The translations under genes were made by a program, and so were the position numbers. From contig OY282609.1 in NCBI GenBank assembly GCA_958298945.1, positions 31,407,212 through 31,471,211 of the forward strand: a stretch of DNA of 64,000 bases, written 5' to 3'. The notes under the pieces were generated by a model that was not told the DNA's origin, ran no database searches, and was given only the letters and a program-made list of their open reading frames with translations. This document shows, in pieces, positions 10,470 to 21,700 of this stretch. The stretch's first letter is position 1. The number at the start of each line of letters is the position of its first letter. The stretch is from Atherix ibis (Eukaryota; Arthropoda; Insecta; Diptera; Athericidae).

Positions 10470-12530
10470 TACAAAATTATGGGTAAATGCGGTATGCCTT
10501 ATCCAAATTCTAAGAACTTTACTTGACCAGAATTTCGGAATGATTGTTGTAGGCTGGTTTTGCGGGGACCTGTCTGTTTGTCTACGAGTGTATAAAGATA
10601 TTTTATGCTATGTAACATAGTGAGCACCGGATTGTAGAGAACCTCCCCGCCAAACATTCAGTCAATCAATTCATTACGCAAACTGCCAACATGACCGAGA
10701 ACCCAATGCAAACCGACGTTTCTATTGTTTAACAGATCGCAACGAATCATTTAACGATCATCTACGAATTGCTTTGAGGGCAGCATATTCTGTTTTGTTT
10801 ACGTGGCATACCCGTTGTGAGAAATACTACCACGCCTATAGGGATTGAGATTACGCTCAATCAGCGCACACACATAACTGATAGTTAGCAGTCCATCTAA
10901 ACCTCTGCTGTCATAAGCAGTGACAGCGCCCGAGATAATTACCAGTATCTCGAACCAGCGATCCGGAGATCGTGCCCGCAATGTAGGTATCAATCACAAC
11001 CACCACGTGTGCCGAAGCACCTCACCAAAACCAAGAACAGAATGGCTAATTCTGTGGAGCACCTCGATTCCCGTGTTACCAATTTATGTTTGTTACAGTC
11101 AGGAACCTTGTAATTTCGTAGTCACCACTCGGTGATTATTAATTTTTAATATCGCAACACGACAGCTACGGCATATAGCCTACACTGTAGGATATCTACT
11201 TTTGCCCTATATAAGCTATATTTCTTTTTATGCCATCATTGGGATGATAAGCTGGTATATAACATACTTAACATCCCGCCACCGGGACGGATGCTTTGAG
11301 GGCAGATAGGCTATCAGTAAAGTAGCTACTCTTCTGTTGACTGGGTGGTTGATGCCATTCTCCACTGCCGTCTTAATCGCACACAACTCGCTGTAAAAAT
11401 TACACAGTATAGTTCACGGTGCGTATTGCCAACGAGCTGGGTGACACCAAAAGATGTATGGTCATCAACAGCTGCATTTGTGAACATTAGAACTGAATAA
11501 CCGAGTGTGTCCAGCAGTTCTAGGTACAATTTCTTGTAGCTAAATGGATCGGTGTTTGCCTTACTGTACCTGCTGAATGACGTAAAAATCCTCAACTTCG
11601 CTCCCAACCTCGGTTTCCTACTCCTAGTACGGGAGGGAGATTGGAAAATGGAAAGAAACGGTGAATGGATCTCTTTCTAATTCATAGATCAAAAGGGAAA
11701 TCGAGGATGAATTTATTTTAGAATAATCGGTGAAAGAGATTTGCTTTAAAAGAATGTGAAAGGGGATATTCGGGAGAGCAACTGTTTTTATATATGAGAT
11801 TAATACGGGATGTGTAAAGGTAGTGTGGGACTGGTTTTCGATCAGTTTTAATAAGAATAGAGTCCACCGAGTAAGTGCGGTGTCTTCTACTGGATAGTCC
11901 AGAACAACGATTGACTGGCATTCTGATGTAAATTAAGGGAATAGAGCAACATTCCGTCCAGGACGGCGTTGCTTACTCCAACTGCTTCATTTGTCTAATC
12001 TTATATTTACTATCAACGAGAATCTTCTTCATATTACAAATGGAGTTGATTTGGTTGATAGTGTTATTAATCTGCAGATTCCATCTCGCTCTATGGATAA
12101 TGGTAATATCCAGAATTTTCATGGAATCTCTAAGACGGATGATTCGAAGTTACTATACTTGCTCCGTTTTTATTGCTTCAGTTGTTGACAGTTGAGATGA
12201 CCTCGTTGATGTTGTTGAGTAGCTCCTCCGCTGTCGGTTTTGCTATCAGCATGAAGAGATTGTCCACATTTGGGGGAAAGATCATGGGACAAGGAGTGGA
12301 TGTGTGTGTTGAAAAAAGTAATAGAAAGAGGGGAACCTTGTGGAATCCCATTTTCTGTCATGCGTTTTCACGAAATATACCCGTTCTCCTTAAATAGTCA
12401 TATATGATCGCAACTGTCATAAGGTGGTAGCTGAATCAACTCTCCACTCAGCCAACTGTGCGGACGGATACGTTCGAAAGCCTTTTCTCTAAGTCCAGGG
12501 AAATAAGTAGCCCACACAATCGACATTTTT
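10470..12530 (-). mobile_element. I/LOA-like LINE, second copy
   Basis: Same family as 898-2262. RT core at 12,170-12,361 (complement) contains GIPQGSPLSITFFNTHIHSL and a DNLFMLI segment in place of the YADD box. The RNase H portion is near 11,300-11,640, the C-terminal region near 10,480-10,780. The element is split by another retroelement at 10,784-11,291. Stops and shifts show it is dead. Confidence 0.75.
10784..11291 (-). mobile_element. R1-like LINE 3' end nested in the LOA-like LINE
   Basis: A 508-bp insert flanked by a perfect 14-bp duplication of the host LINE (tgctttgagggcag at 10,770-10,783 and 11,292-11,305). The insert matches the 3' UTR of the LINE at 56.2-57.3 kb and the copies at 35.8 and 55 kb (shared block gtgacagcgcccgagataat). 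It is a 5'-truncated LINE inserted by target-primed reverse transcription. Confidence 0.75.
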
Positions 12531-12899
12531 AACAATCGCGTATGTAGATCCAGAAGCATGGTCAGAGTTCCCCTGCTGATTTTACTACAAAATGTTTTCT
12601 ATTTAAATACAAAATTTATCTGCTTATTATAGAACAAAAATACATAGTAAAATTTGTATATAATAAAAGTGTTATTTATTTCGAGAGTTTGAGAAAAAAA
12701 ATTTACCAATTAAACAAACTGTGAATTTGAAAAATACTAATAGAACATAATTGCTGAGAAAATGCAGCTCTTAAAATTCGATTTCGTTGGTCGCTCATAT
12801 TATTACATGGCATGTGTGCACTTCTACAATGTGGGAATAAAGAATAAATGAGTCGGCTCTTGAGGGTATTCAAATTTATGGCTATATTTGCAGTGTCAA
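12531..12899. other. AT-rich stretch, nothing recognised
   Basis: No open frame, terminal repeat or homology to other parts of the window is visible. Confidence 0.5.
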
Positions 12900-13640
12900 T
12901 GTCTTCTATTAGTGTCAGTTGTATTTAGTAAGGTTTGCCTAAAAATTATTCACTTTTGTTTATCAAAAATAATCGTTCTTTTATTGCAACTTATCGCACA
13001 CTTCCTTCAATTTATGGTCGGAAAATTTTGAACGCAATCTTTTTTAACACAATTTGCGCTTGCCAGTAAAACAGAGATTCGATCGAAGTGCCGAGAATAT
13101 TGTTGCCGTTGAGCCAAATTTACCGACTTCAAAGCGCTCTCAACATTTGGAACTATTTTACACATCAACATGGCGGATGTGGAATTTGGGCTTATATCCT
13201 TACAAAACTGTTATCAGACAAAAATTGAACTCGTTGGGATCATCGGCAACGCTATGAATTTGCTGATTTAGCTCTGGAACAACTTTAAAATGATGCTGAT
13301 TTTTCCCAGAATGTCATATTCTCTGATGAGGATGGATGAATAAACAAAATTATCCATGAATTATTCACGAGGAACCTTATAGTCCGAAAAAGTGACCGTT
13401 TGGTGTGTTTTATGGCATGGTGGCATCATCGTTTCTTTTTTTTTTCAACATTAAGAAGGAGTTGCCGTTACTGTCAATGAACAACTATAAACAATGAACT
13501 TTTTGTATCCTCAATGGGATTCTTATTGTGGGGGGATTTGAATATCATTGGTCTATGTTTATGTCAATTGATGCATTAAAATTGAATATTGAATGCCACA
13601 TTTTCCCTGTTACATTTCCTTTTCATTTTATTTGTAAAAA
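12900..13640 (+). mobile_element. Decayed DDE_3-type transposon
   Basis: Plus-strand translation in shifting frames gives the order expected for this transposase: a NNRSFIATYR-like start (near 12,960), the KQRFDRSAENIVAVE block with RRSQHLEL (13,054-13,160), GLYPYKTVIRQKL (13,190), a DEDG/NKQNYP region (13,330), a TVWCGFW-like block (13,395), and a LLWG remnant (13,525). Two further members are at 39.9-40.8 kb (minus) and 50.8-51.5 kb (plus). Many stops and deletions; terminal repeats not identified. Confidence 0.65.
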
Positions 13641-15115
13641 AACCAACATATTCCTCTTATTGGAAAAAACGCACAGTATTTATTAAATCATAAAAAAATT
13701 AGAAAATTTCTAACACCTTTTAAAATTTTAATATTGTACATTTAAATACGATTCTTGATAGGCGCGCATAATCTTCTCCTTCTTCTTGGTAATAAACTTG
13801 TTTGCTTATAATAAAAATTTTTATTGTTAATCCTTCCTCCGCTATATTATAATTAAGGAAGTAAAAGTCCAAATATTATTCGAGCATAAAATCTTTTATT
13901 TATCTCCAAAGATTTGAATCAATTAAAATGTTAATATTTAAAAAAAAAATGAAGTACTCTTTAAACAATAAACAACAAATCTTTAATATTCGGAAAATCT
14001 GTCGCTTAAAATGTTCACTCTTGCATCGAAAAATAATAAACAGACAAAAAACAACAAACAATGCCTTTCTTAAATTTCGTTTCTTTCATAAATATTCAAT
14101 TAGAAAATACAAAATTATTATTGAAAATTGTGTAAGAAGTGAAAAAGAAAACATCAAATCAGTTTTCTGGAAAGGATTCCATTAAATGAGGAAACACATT
14201 CCGATAAAGTGAATCTCCCCATACCAAACATGCGGTGGTATTTTTCATGTGTCTCGATGGTGACGGATAGGACGTGCCCAACGGAACAATTTGTGGCACC
14301 TTAAAATTGACTTATTAATATTCCTGAAATGCAAATTAGATTCTGATTGTGTACGTTGTTCAAGTATTTTGAAATGTTTCTGCCATATTAAAATTTTATC
14401 AAAATCTCTTTTTATTATAAGGTGTGTTATGAGTTTGTTGGAGCTTCTCCCACTTGACACCACCATTCAATGGCACTTTATTGTTCACTTTTGCACGGTG
14501 CTGTGCATTTTTGATTAATTTCAATTTTCCACTTTCAATTTAGTATTTCAGAATTTATTTGAGGCTTATCGGGTTTAATCTCGTTTAAATATTCAAATCG
14601 ATTGAAAATTATTCGTTTTTCTTTAAGTGGAATTTTGTAGCTTTTTGAATTTGATTTAACTTCTAAGGTGATAAAATTGAATTTTTATGATCTGTGAAAG
14701 TGATTGAGTAAAGAGTCCAATATAGTCCATTTGGTTTTACAAGTGTTTTCAGGGGATGAGGGAATATTTGAAAAGAATTTTGGCTATGACCTTCCCAATA
14801 ATTAAGGATGTGTCGTGATTGATTGAATTTTATAAATAAATATATTATCAATGCTTTAAAAAAGGAACTTTAGATATTATAGAAGAAAAAACAAATGAAA
14901 TAGTTCGTTACAAACATTTTACTTCAAGAAAATTGATAAAATGTTTGTTTGGGGAAAAATTTCAAGACTTTATTTAATATGGTTCGGCTTCTCAAATATG
15001 CAAAGTTGTGTTTTATAATAAGTTGCTATTTTAAAGGTAACCTCATAATGCCTCTCTCACAGAAGCCTTGGTAAATAAATCTACTAAGCGATTTCCTACA
15101 ATCTCATCTTAATGC
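13641..15115. other. AT-rich intergenic stretch
   Basis: Open frames occur at 13,928-14,185 (plus, 85 codons, Lys/Ile/Asn-rich) and 14,245-14,466 (minus, 73 codons), but their composition is that of random AT-rich DNA and I recognise no family. No terminal repeats or RNA genes are seen. Confidence 0.4.
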
Positions 15116-16660
15116 CAATTTCTTATCACTAAGGAAGTTTTGCAATCATAAGAAAAGATGGTAATCGCGTGGTTCCCGTTCCGGACTATAAGGGGGATGA
15201 ATCAAAAATTCCAAACGAAGGTCGCGGAGTTTCTGGCGAGTCCACTATAGACGTGTGTGGCCGGGCGTGGCCCTGATGGAACACAACACCTCTCTTGTTG
15301 GCTAATTTTGGTCGCTTCTCGTCAATCGCTAGCTTCAACGGCCAAATTGTTCACAGTAGAGGTCCGAATTTAGTGTTTGCCCATATGGAAGCAGATCATA
15401 GCAGACGATTCCTTTCTAGTCCCGCCGTTTGAGCGGCTTCACCGCGCTCTGACCACGATCGTTTTTACACAATATTGTCGTATGTGACTCATTTCTCATC
15501 CCCAGTCACCATCCGTCTAAGAAAATAAGAAAGTTTTGCAATGATAAAAAAAGATGGCTATTGCTTGGTGCCAGATCCGGACTATAAGGGGAATGCATCA
15601 AAAATTCCCAACGAAGGTCGCGGAGTTTCTGTCGAATAAATATAGACGTTTGTGGCCTGGCGTGGCCCTGATGGCACACAACACCTCTCCTGTTGGTAAA
15701 TTTTGGCCGCTTCTCGTCAATCGCTAGCTTCAAACGCTCCAATTGTTGACAGTAGAGGTCCGAATTTGGTGTTTGACCATATGGAAGCAGATCATAGCAG
15801 ATGATTCCTTTCTAGTCCCGCCGTTTAAGCGGCTTCACCGCGCTTTGACCACGATCGTTTTTGCACAATATTGTCGTATGTGACTTATTTCTCATCCCCA
15901 GTTACCATCCGTCTAAGAAACTAAGAAAGTTTTGCAATGATAAAAAAATATGGTAATTGCTTGGTGCCAGGTCCGGACTATAAGGGGAATGCATCATAAA
16001 TTCCCAACGAAGATCACGGAGTTTCTGTCCAATAAATTTAGACGTTTGTGGCCTGCCGTGGCCCTGAATCACTAGTAGATAATTCTACTACATAGTAGAT
16101 AATTCCTTTCCAGTCCCAACAAATGGACAACAAAACCTTCCTTGTCGTTAGCCCTAGTTTGGGCACCGTTTGAGCCCCTCCACTGAGCTTTGACCACGAT
16201 CGTTTTCGCACAATATTTTGTTATATGCGACCCATTTGTCATCTCCAAAATTGGCCAAAGCTTCGCACAAGGAAATTCGAACCATCGTGTTTTTTTTGCA
16301 TCAGTTCGTGTGGCACCCAAACATGGAGCTTCTTTTTAAATCCAGCTTTATGTAGATGGCTTAAAACTGTTTTGTGGTCGATCTTTAGTTCCTGCGCCAT
16401 GCTACGACTGCTAAATTGACGGTCTTCTTCGATTATTTGCACGATATTTTCGACGACGGGTGCCTACTTTTGCGAGGTGTGTCTTTACCATCGAAAATAC
16501 CAGAATGGAGTCGACGAAGCCAAAATTGCGCATAATTGGCTGTGACAGTATCGGGACCTTAAATCCTATTCTTAATTTCAGCCGTGCCTGACCTTTCTTT
16601 TTCGCCTTTATCAAAGCAAAATTGTAAAATATACCGAATTTTCTGTTTGTTAACTTCCAT
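15116..16660 (-). mobile_element. Mauritiana-like mariner with tandemly amplified 3' part
   Basis: The transposase starts at 16,660 (complement). Its N-terminal half has the HTH segment SSRSMAQELKIDHKTVLSHL and the VWVPHEL linker, with a TGDEKW-type first catalytic block near 16,240. Instead of one 3' half, the catalytic region then appears three times head to tail down to about 15,116. The third-Asp block YSPDLAPSN is readable at 15,560-15,600. The copy nearest the N-terminus has an internal deletion at about 16,066. Stops and shifts occur in all copies. Confidence 0.75.
15135..16065 (-). repeat. 396-bp tandem repeat derived from a mariner catalytic core
   Basis: The landmark aagttttgca occurs at 15,135, 15,531 and 15,927, so the period is exactly 396 bp twice (132 codons). 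Each junction fuses the segment after the third catalytic Asp (LSLQNFL) to the segment before the first (TGDEKW). The same unit, junction and period recur at 30.9-31.7 kb. Confidence 0.85.
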
Positions 16661-18048
16661 ATTTTAACACCCTATAACTCATAACTGAATCGACAATAAA
16701 AAAAACTATAAGAGAATTTTTTTTAGTACGTAATGGATTTCTTTTTCCCCAAACCAAAACTTCTATGAGCTTCTAAAAAGAGTCGTACAAACAAATGAAT
16801 AAATTTTGCCACTCTTTAAATTAGTAAGTTTTGATGGGGACATTGAATTTTCAGCCCAGTTGTCCTAAAATATCTTCCAAAAAAACGACTTTAAAGCGGA
16901 AGTGTCGAGAAAAAAATATCTGTGCATTCCAATGTTATGAAAGTAATTAATTTGTGCATTCCAATGTTATGAAAGGGTTTTATTTTAAAGAGTTTATTAT
17001 ATTTAAGATAGAAAACTTCAATTAATCGTACACGTAACATTCCCCATTAAACACTCGCATTCGTCTATGAAGGTTCCTCTCTCTCAAAGGAAATATATTT
17101 TTTTAAAACTCTTGTTGTCAGTAGTCAGCCCTATTTGAGTTTTTAATGAGAATCCGCTTGGGACAACTTTATACCAATTTAAGTGAAAATTCGTATCTGG
17201 GAATTGCAGGAATACCTTTGGGCACTATTATTAGCATTTCAAACGATAAACTTTCGTTGTAGGAGCATAAATTGAAAATTCACACTTAAATCAAAGAGTT
17301 TGCATCAACAAGACCAACACCCCCCCGCCGGCAGGCGGCAAGTGGATCATTTATGCACTCCGTCCGTACATTATGTTTTCTGGGAATTCAGAAGGAGGTG
17401 GAGAAGATGGAAATTTTTAGGCATATTCAGATACCAGATGATTTTATATTCAGTATATTTTTCCATATTTTCTTTGCGGAAGACGCTTTTTCAGTTTCTC
17501 ATGTAATGATATAAAAATTGGGGTGTTTTTTTCGGCTTTTCGCAACTTCATCTGAAAGGGAAGTTGGATAAGGAATATTACGCAATTATCGTAAATAGTC
17601 AAAGCCAATCTTTTTATAGTCTAGCAAAGTAGTTTAACTGTGCAATAATTATAGGTATTTCCAACCAATCTTTTCCACTAACAGAACAATCATCATTATT
17701 CATGTAGTAAAAACTGCAAGAAAACAAAAAAAAACCAGAACGAGAACACATTTCATATAGCCAGGATTCATATAGAATTTTTCAGCATTGAAATGCAGTA
17801 ATTTTTTTTTCGCAGAGAATTTTATTATTTTTTATTTCAATTTCGGACAGCAAATATATTTTCACGCTTCGCCATGGGCCATAAAGAAATAAAGTTTACG
17901 ATTTCTGCATATAATAGAAAATTCACAACACTACCTTACATGCAAGAAATTTTTCTTTCTTTTGTTGAAACTATTTTATTTATTAACCTCAAAACATGAA
18001 GTTCACAACGTACTCTGGCTTCATAAATTTGTACTGCAATATACTTAC
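16661..18048. other. AT-rich intergenic stretch
   Basis: It contains only short open frames (for example 17,300-17,506 plus) without recognisable motifs, and a 30-bp local direct repeat (tgtgcattccaatgttatga) at about 16,921 and 16,953. The 5' end of the adjacent mariner should fall near 16,661-16,740, but I could not fix its terminal repeat. Confidence 0.4.
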
Positions 18049-19620
18049 CCCTCCTAAGGTAGGTTATTCATCGTAATATTAGTGAGAATTTAAAGCTTTG
18101 ATATATTTTACAAAATACCAGGTGTATAAGCTTAAATCCGCTGTTTGGTAATAGATGGCGTGAGTAAGCGTATTAAGCTACCATGAGCACGCTATACTTT
18201 TTTTTATGAGTTTGACATCTGTCAACATTAATCACTGTACCATTGTCAGCAATTTCGTACAACAACATACATTTTTTCTTTGGTAATCACGTCTAGTTTT
18301 GTACCAGAAGAAGAGCATAAACGGGAAGCTCTGCTTTTCTGCTTCAATTTGAAGAAATCGTCTGCCGAATCGCATCGAATGCTTATGGAGGCCTATGGTA
18401 ATAGTGCTTTATCGGAAACAACGTGCCGAGATTGGTTTCGTCGGTTCAAAGACGACAATTTTGACTTGTGGGACAAGAAGCGTGAAAATCGGCCTAAGAA
18501 GGTTGAGGACCTAAGAAACTAAGGAAGTTTTGCAATCATAAAAAAATATGGTAATTGCTTGGTGCCAGGTCTGGACTATAAGGTGAATGCATCAAAAATT
18601 CCTAACGAAGGTCGCGAAGCTTCGCACAAGGGAGATTGGTTTCGTCGGTTCAAAGACGGCAATTTTGACTTGTGGGACAAGAAGCGCGAAAAACGGCCTA
18701 AGAAGGTTGAGGACCATCAATTGCAGGCTCTTTTGGATGAAGACGATACCCAATCACAAAAAATGCTCATGGAGCAATTGGGTGTTTTGCTCAACCAGCC
18801 ATTTCCATATGTCTTCGTGCCATGGGGAAGATTGAAAAGATCGAAAAATGGGTGCCGCATGAATTGAACGAAAGGCAAATGGAACACATGCGAAATCTTG
18901 CTCGCCAGACAAAAAAGATAGTCGTTCCTGCATCGGATTGTGACAGGCGATGAAAAGTGGATATATTTCGAGAATCCTAAATGCAAGAAATCGTGGGTTG
19001 ATCCCGGCGAACCATCAACATCTTCCCCAAGAGCAAATCGCTTCGGATGGAAGACGATGCTGTGCGTTTGGTGGGATCAGCAGGGTATCGTCTCCTCTGA
19101 GATGTTGAAACCTGGTGAAACTGTCAATGCCCACCGCTACCACCAACAACTGATCAAATTGCACCTTGCTCTGCGTGAAAAAAAGACGGATTATCAACAA
19201 AGACATGACAAGCTGATTTTCCTCCACGATAACGGACCATCGCAGATGTCAAAAATGGTTCGAAACTACTTGGAGACACTCAACTGGAAGATGCTACTAC
19301 ACCCCGCTTATTCAGCAGACCTGGCCCCTTCCGATTACCACCGGTTTTCGTCGATGGGCCACGCGCTCGCTGAGCAGCACTTCGATTCTTACGAAGACGT
19401 CCGAAAATGGCTTGATGAGTGGTTTGCCTCGAAAGAGAAGGAATTTTTTTGGCGTGGTATCCACAAATGGCCCGAGAAATGGGAAAAATGTGTAGCCAGC
19501 GGGGGCAAGTACTTGATTAAAAAACAGCGGATTTAAGCTTATACACCTGTAACCTCTAATAAGGTAGGTGATTCGTCGTAATATTAGTGAGAATTTGAAG
19601 CTTTCATAATATTTTACAGA
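18049..19620 (+). repeat. About 70-bp direct repeats flanking a mariner
   Basis: A block containing cgtaatattagtgagaattt lies at 18,049-18,115, immediately left of the mariner, and again at 19,551-19,620, immediately right, with about 85-90% identity. A mariner duplicates only TA, so the transposon does not account for these copies. Confidence 0.75.
18118..19549 (+). mobile_element. Mariner with both terminal repeats and an intact catalytic half
   Basis: Inverted ends share caggtgtataagcttaaatc and are flanked by TA. The N-terminal frame starts at 18,280 (SSFVPEEEHKREALLFCFN; then SETTCRDWFRRFKDDNFD) and stops at 18,520. There about 100 bp of the mauritiana-like mariner are inserted, and the RDWFRRFKDGNFD block is repeated after it (18,630-18,720). 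The catalytic half (18,940-19,536, 198 codons) is open and has the first Asp (TGDEKW), second Asp (LHDNGPSQ) and third Asp (YSADLAPSDYH), i.e. a DD34D set. Shifts separate the halves, so the transposase is not made as one protein. Confidence 0.85.
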
Positions 19621-19797
19621 CTATAAGAAAGTCCATTTTCCTTAATTTTTTTTTTGTTTCTATTAACTAGACTTTTATACGATTACTAAAAGAAAAAATT
19701 ACTAAAAGAGCAATTCATCAATTTTATTTTTATTTTAATTCATATCAGTTTTTATAAAAAAATTTACAAAGAGAAATGTTAACGAATTTTTAACATT

Positions 19798-21700
19798 TTA
19801 ACAATCAGTGAAATTTATCAGCGAATTAAATTTGGATGCAATTTCATGCAATTGTTCAATAATGCTCTTTTCATCACTCGATCCAGTGTATGATATTTTG
19901 ACTAAATGACTGTCTGTAATGGAATCAGGTTCTTTAATGTCATGATACCGTCTTCTTTTTCGATGTACTTTAGGGATTTCTTCTGTACTTTCCGAGTGGC
20001 GCTTAGTTTGGGGCTGAATCTCATTTTCTTCGGGAATTTTCTCATAAATTTTATGGATTAAGTCACCAAATTCTGGGTCGATTCTAATATGATCTTATCG
20101 ATAGTTTTTTGAATACTATCAGAAGGACCCAACATTTCGTCATCATCATCATCCAAATAAGATGCAGTTTTGGTATTTTCTTGCTGAATTCCTGTCATAT
20201 TCGTCGTATTCGTGGTTGGATTTGTATTCGGTAACGTTGATTCGCCTAAATATGCGCCTTTCCGAAACGTATTATTTCCTAAGTTCGGATTGTTTGGTGT
20301 CACCTTAAACGGATAGTTGAGCTCGGAAATTTTTTCATTTCTTAGTAACGGACGCATAATTAATCCTGAATGACATTTATTTAAATTTGGAAGTAATTTC
20401 GAGTCCAGAGTATTTGCTCTGAAATTTTCCTTATTCGATGATTTAAAGTCAATCCATGAATCTGAATCGGAATCTAATTCATAATTAAAAAATGGTCGCG
20501 GAACATTTGTTAGAAATTTCGAATTTGCTGTATTAAATGATTCGCAGTTGAGTGAGTCCGGCTTTGGCGGCTCATTTCTAAGAAATTCCAAATTTGACGA
20601 TTTCCTGAAGGATTCGGAAACTTCTTCTAAAACAGGCCTCCTACTTGTTAATATTTTATATTTCGAACTGTTATTCGAATAATGAATGTTGTTCGATGCT
20701 AGTTGAAATTTTTCGATATTATTTATTGGTACACTTTTAGAAATCTCCAAATCCGGCATATTTTGCCGTATCATAAATGGGCTAGAGTTTTGTTCAAATC
20801 CAGACGCTTTCACATTTAAACCATTCTCAAGAGCTATGGACAAACATTTCGTATCCATATTTTTACAATTTTGATATATTTTTTGACCCATCGTTAGGTT
20901 TCCAGTCATTTCATTAACTCCATCTAATCTTCGTCCCTGGAAATCCTTGATATTACTTGGTAGATTCATTTGCATATTGATCGATGAATTAATCGTTTGA
21001 CTCATTTTTACATTTGTACTTGTTTTTGTTTCAGCATTTATTGAAAATATTTTTGAAACAGTCACCTTATAATCGTTAATTTCATATTCGAATCCTATTT
21101 GTAATAAGAAGGAAGAGTTTAGTTTATTTAAAAATTCTGTCCCATTACCAATATATTGTTATTCTGCATTTTTACCCTTCGAAATATATGTTATACCAAC
21201 ATTACCACCCATTCGAAAGAGAAATTCGAAAATTGTATTAGTGCATTTGGCCTCTGTCATATGTCGCACGTTGACTGATCGAGGATGCCCAATTGTAGTG
21301 CATTTGCCAATGGATCTAAGAGGAATTCTCTCTGCAATATGTAGTCGTGATTTGCTCAGTTCAAGAACTAAATTCTTCTGATCAATTTTCATACAAAACA
21401 AAATAACCAAAAATCACATTTATTTTTTAAAAATATTATACGATTCACTCTTGTAACACTATTATTATTTACCTTAGAATCATGATCAGATTTCAAATGT
21501 ATTTGCATATTAAGATCATCAAACACTGTGGGCTCATCACCGAAATATAATGTCATCCTATAAGGGAGAAGGAGAAAAAATCAAGAACCAAAAAATCTCA
21601 TTTTTTTTAGCACGAAAAATATAAATTCTATTTTAACCAACAATGTTTCCACATCATCCACAAATTCATCCTTTATTGAACCGATTAGAAAATATTCCAT
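19798..21700 (-). CDS. MED18: Mediator complex subunit 18 with a large internal extension
   Basis: Exons: 21,642-21,700 (start MEYFLIGSIKDEF), 21,473-21,557, 21,176-21,377 and 19,798-21,094. Family matches in order: MEYFLIGSI; PTVFDDLNMQIHL; RIPLRSIG; CTNTIFEFLFRMGG; YEINDYKVTVSKIFSI; and, at the C-terminus, SHLVKISYTG and SIIEQLHEIASKFNSL. MED18 is a Mediator head subunit that pairs with MED20 and helps link activators to RNA polymerase II in the nucleus. It is normally about 210 residues. Here about 400 Ser/Asn-rich residues, with an acidic DDDDDE run and a basic HRKRRR run, lie between the last two conserved blocks. The upstream frame stops at 20,058, while the tail continues in another frame from about 20,085, so an indel, a frameshift or a short missed intron must lie there. 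The exon 1 donor (GTTGGT) is weak and its exact place uncertain. Confidence 0.75.

Noticed and set aside
13928..14185. 85-codon plus-strand frame, strongly basic
   Set aside because: Its Lys/Ile/Asn/Phe composition is what random AT-rich DNA gives; no motif, no conserved copy.
18717..19227. Minus-strand frames opposite the mariner
   Set aside because: Antisense shadows of the transposase.
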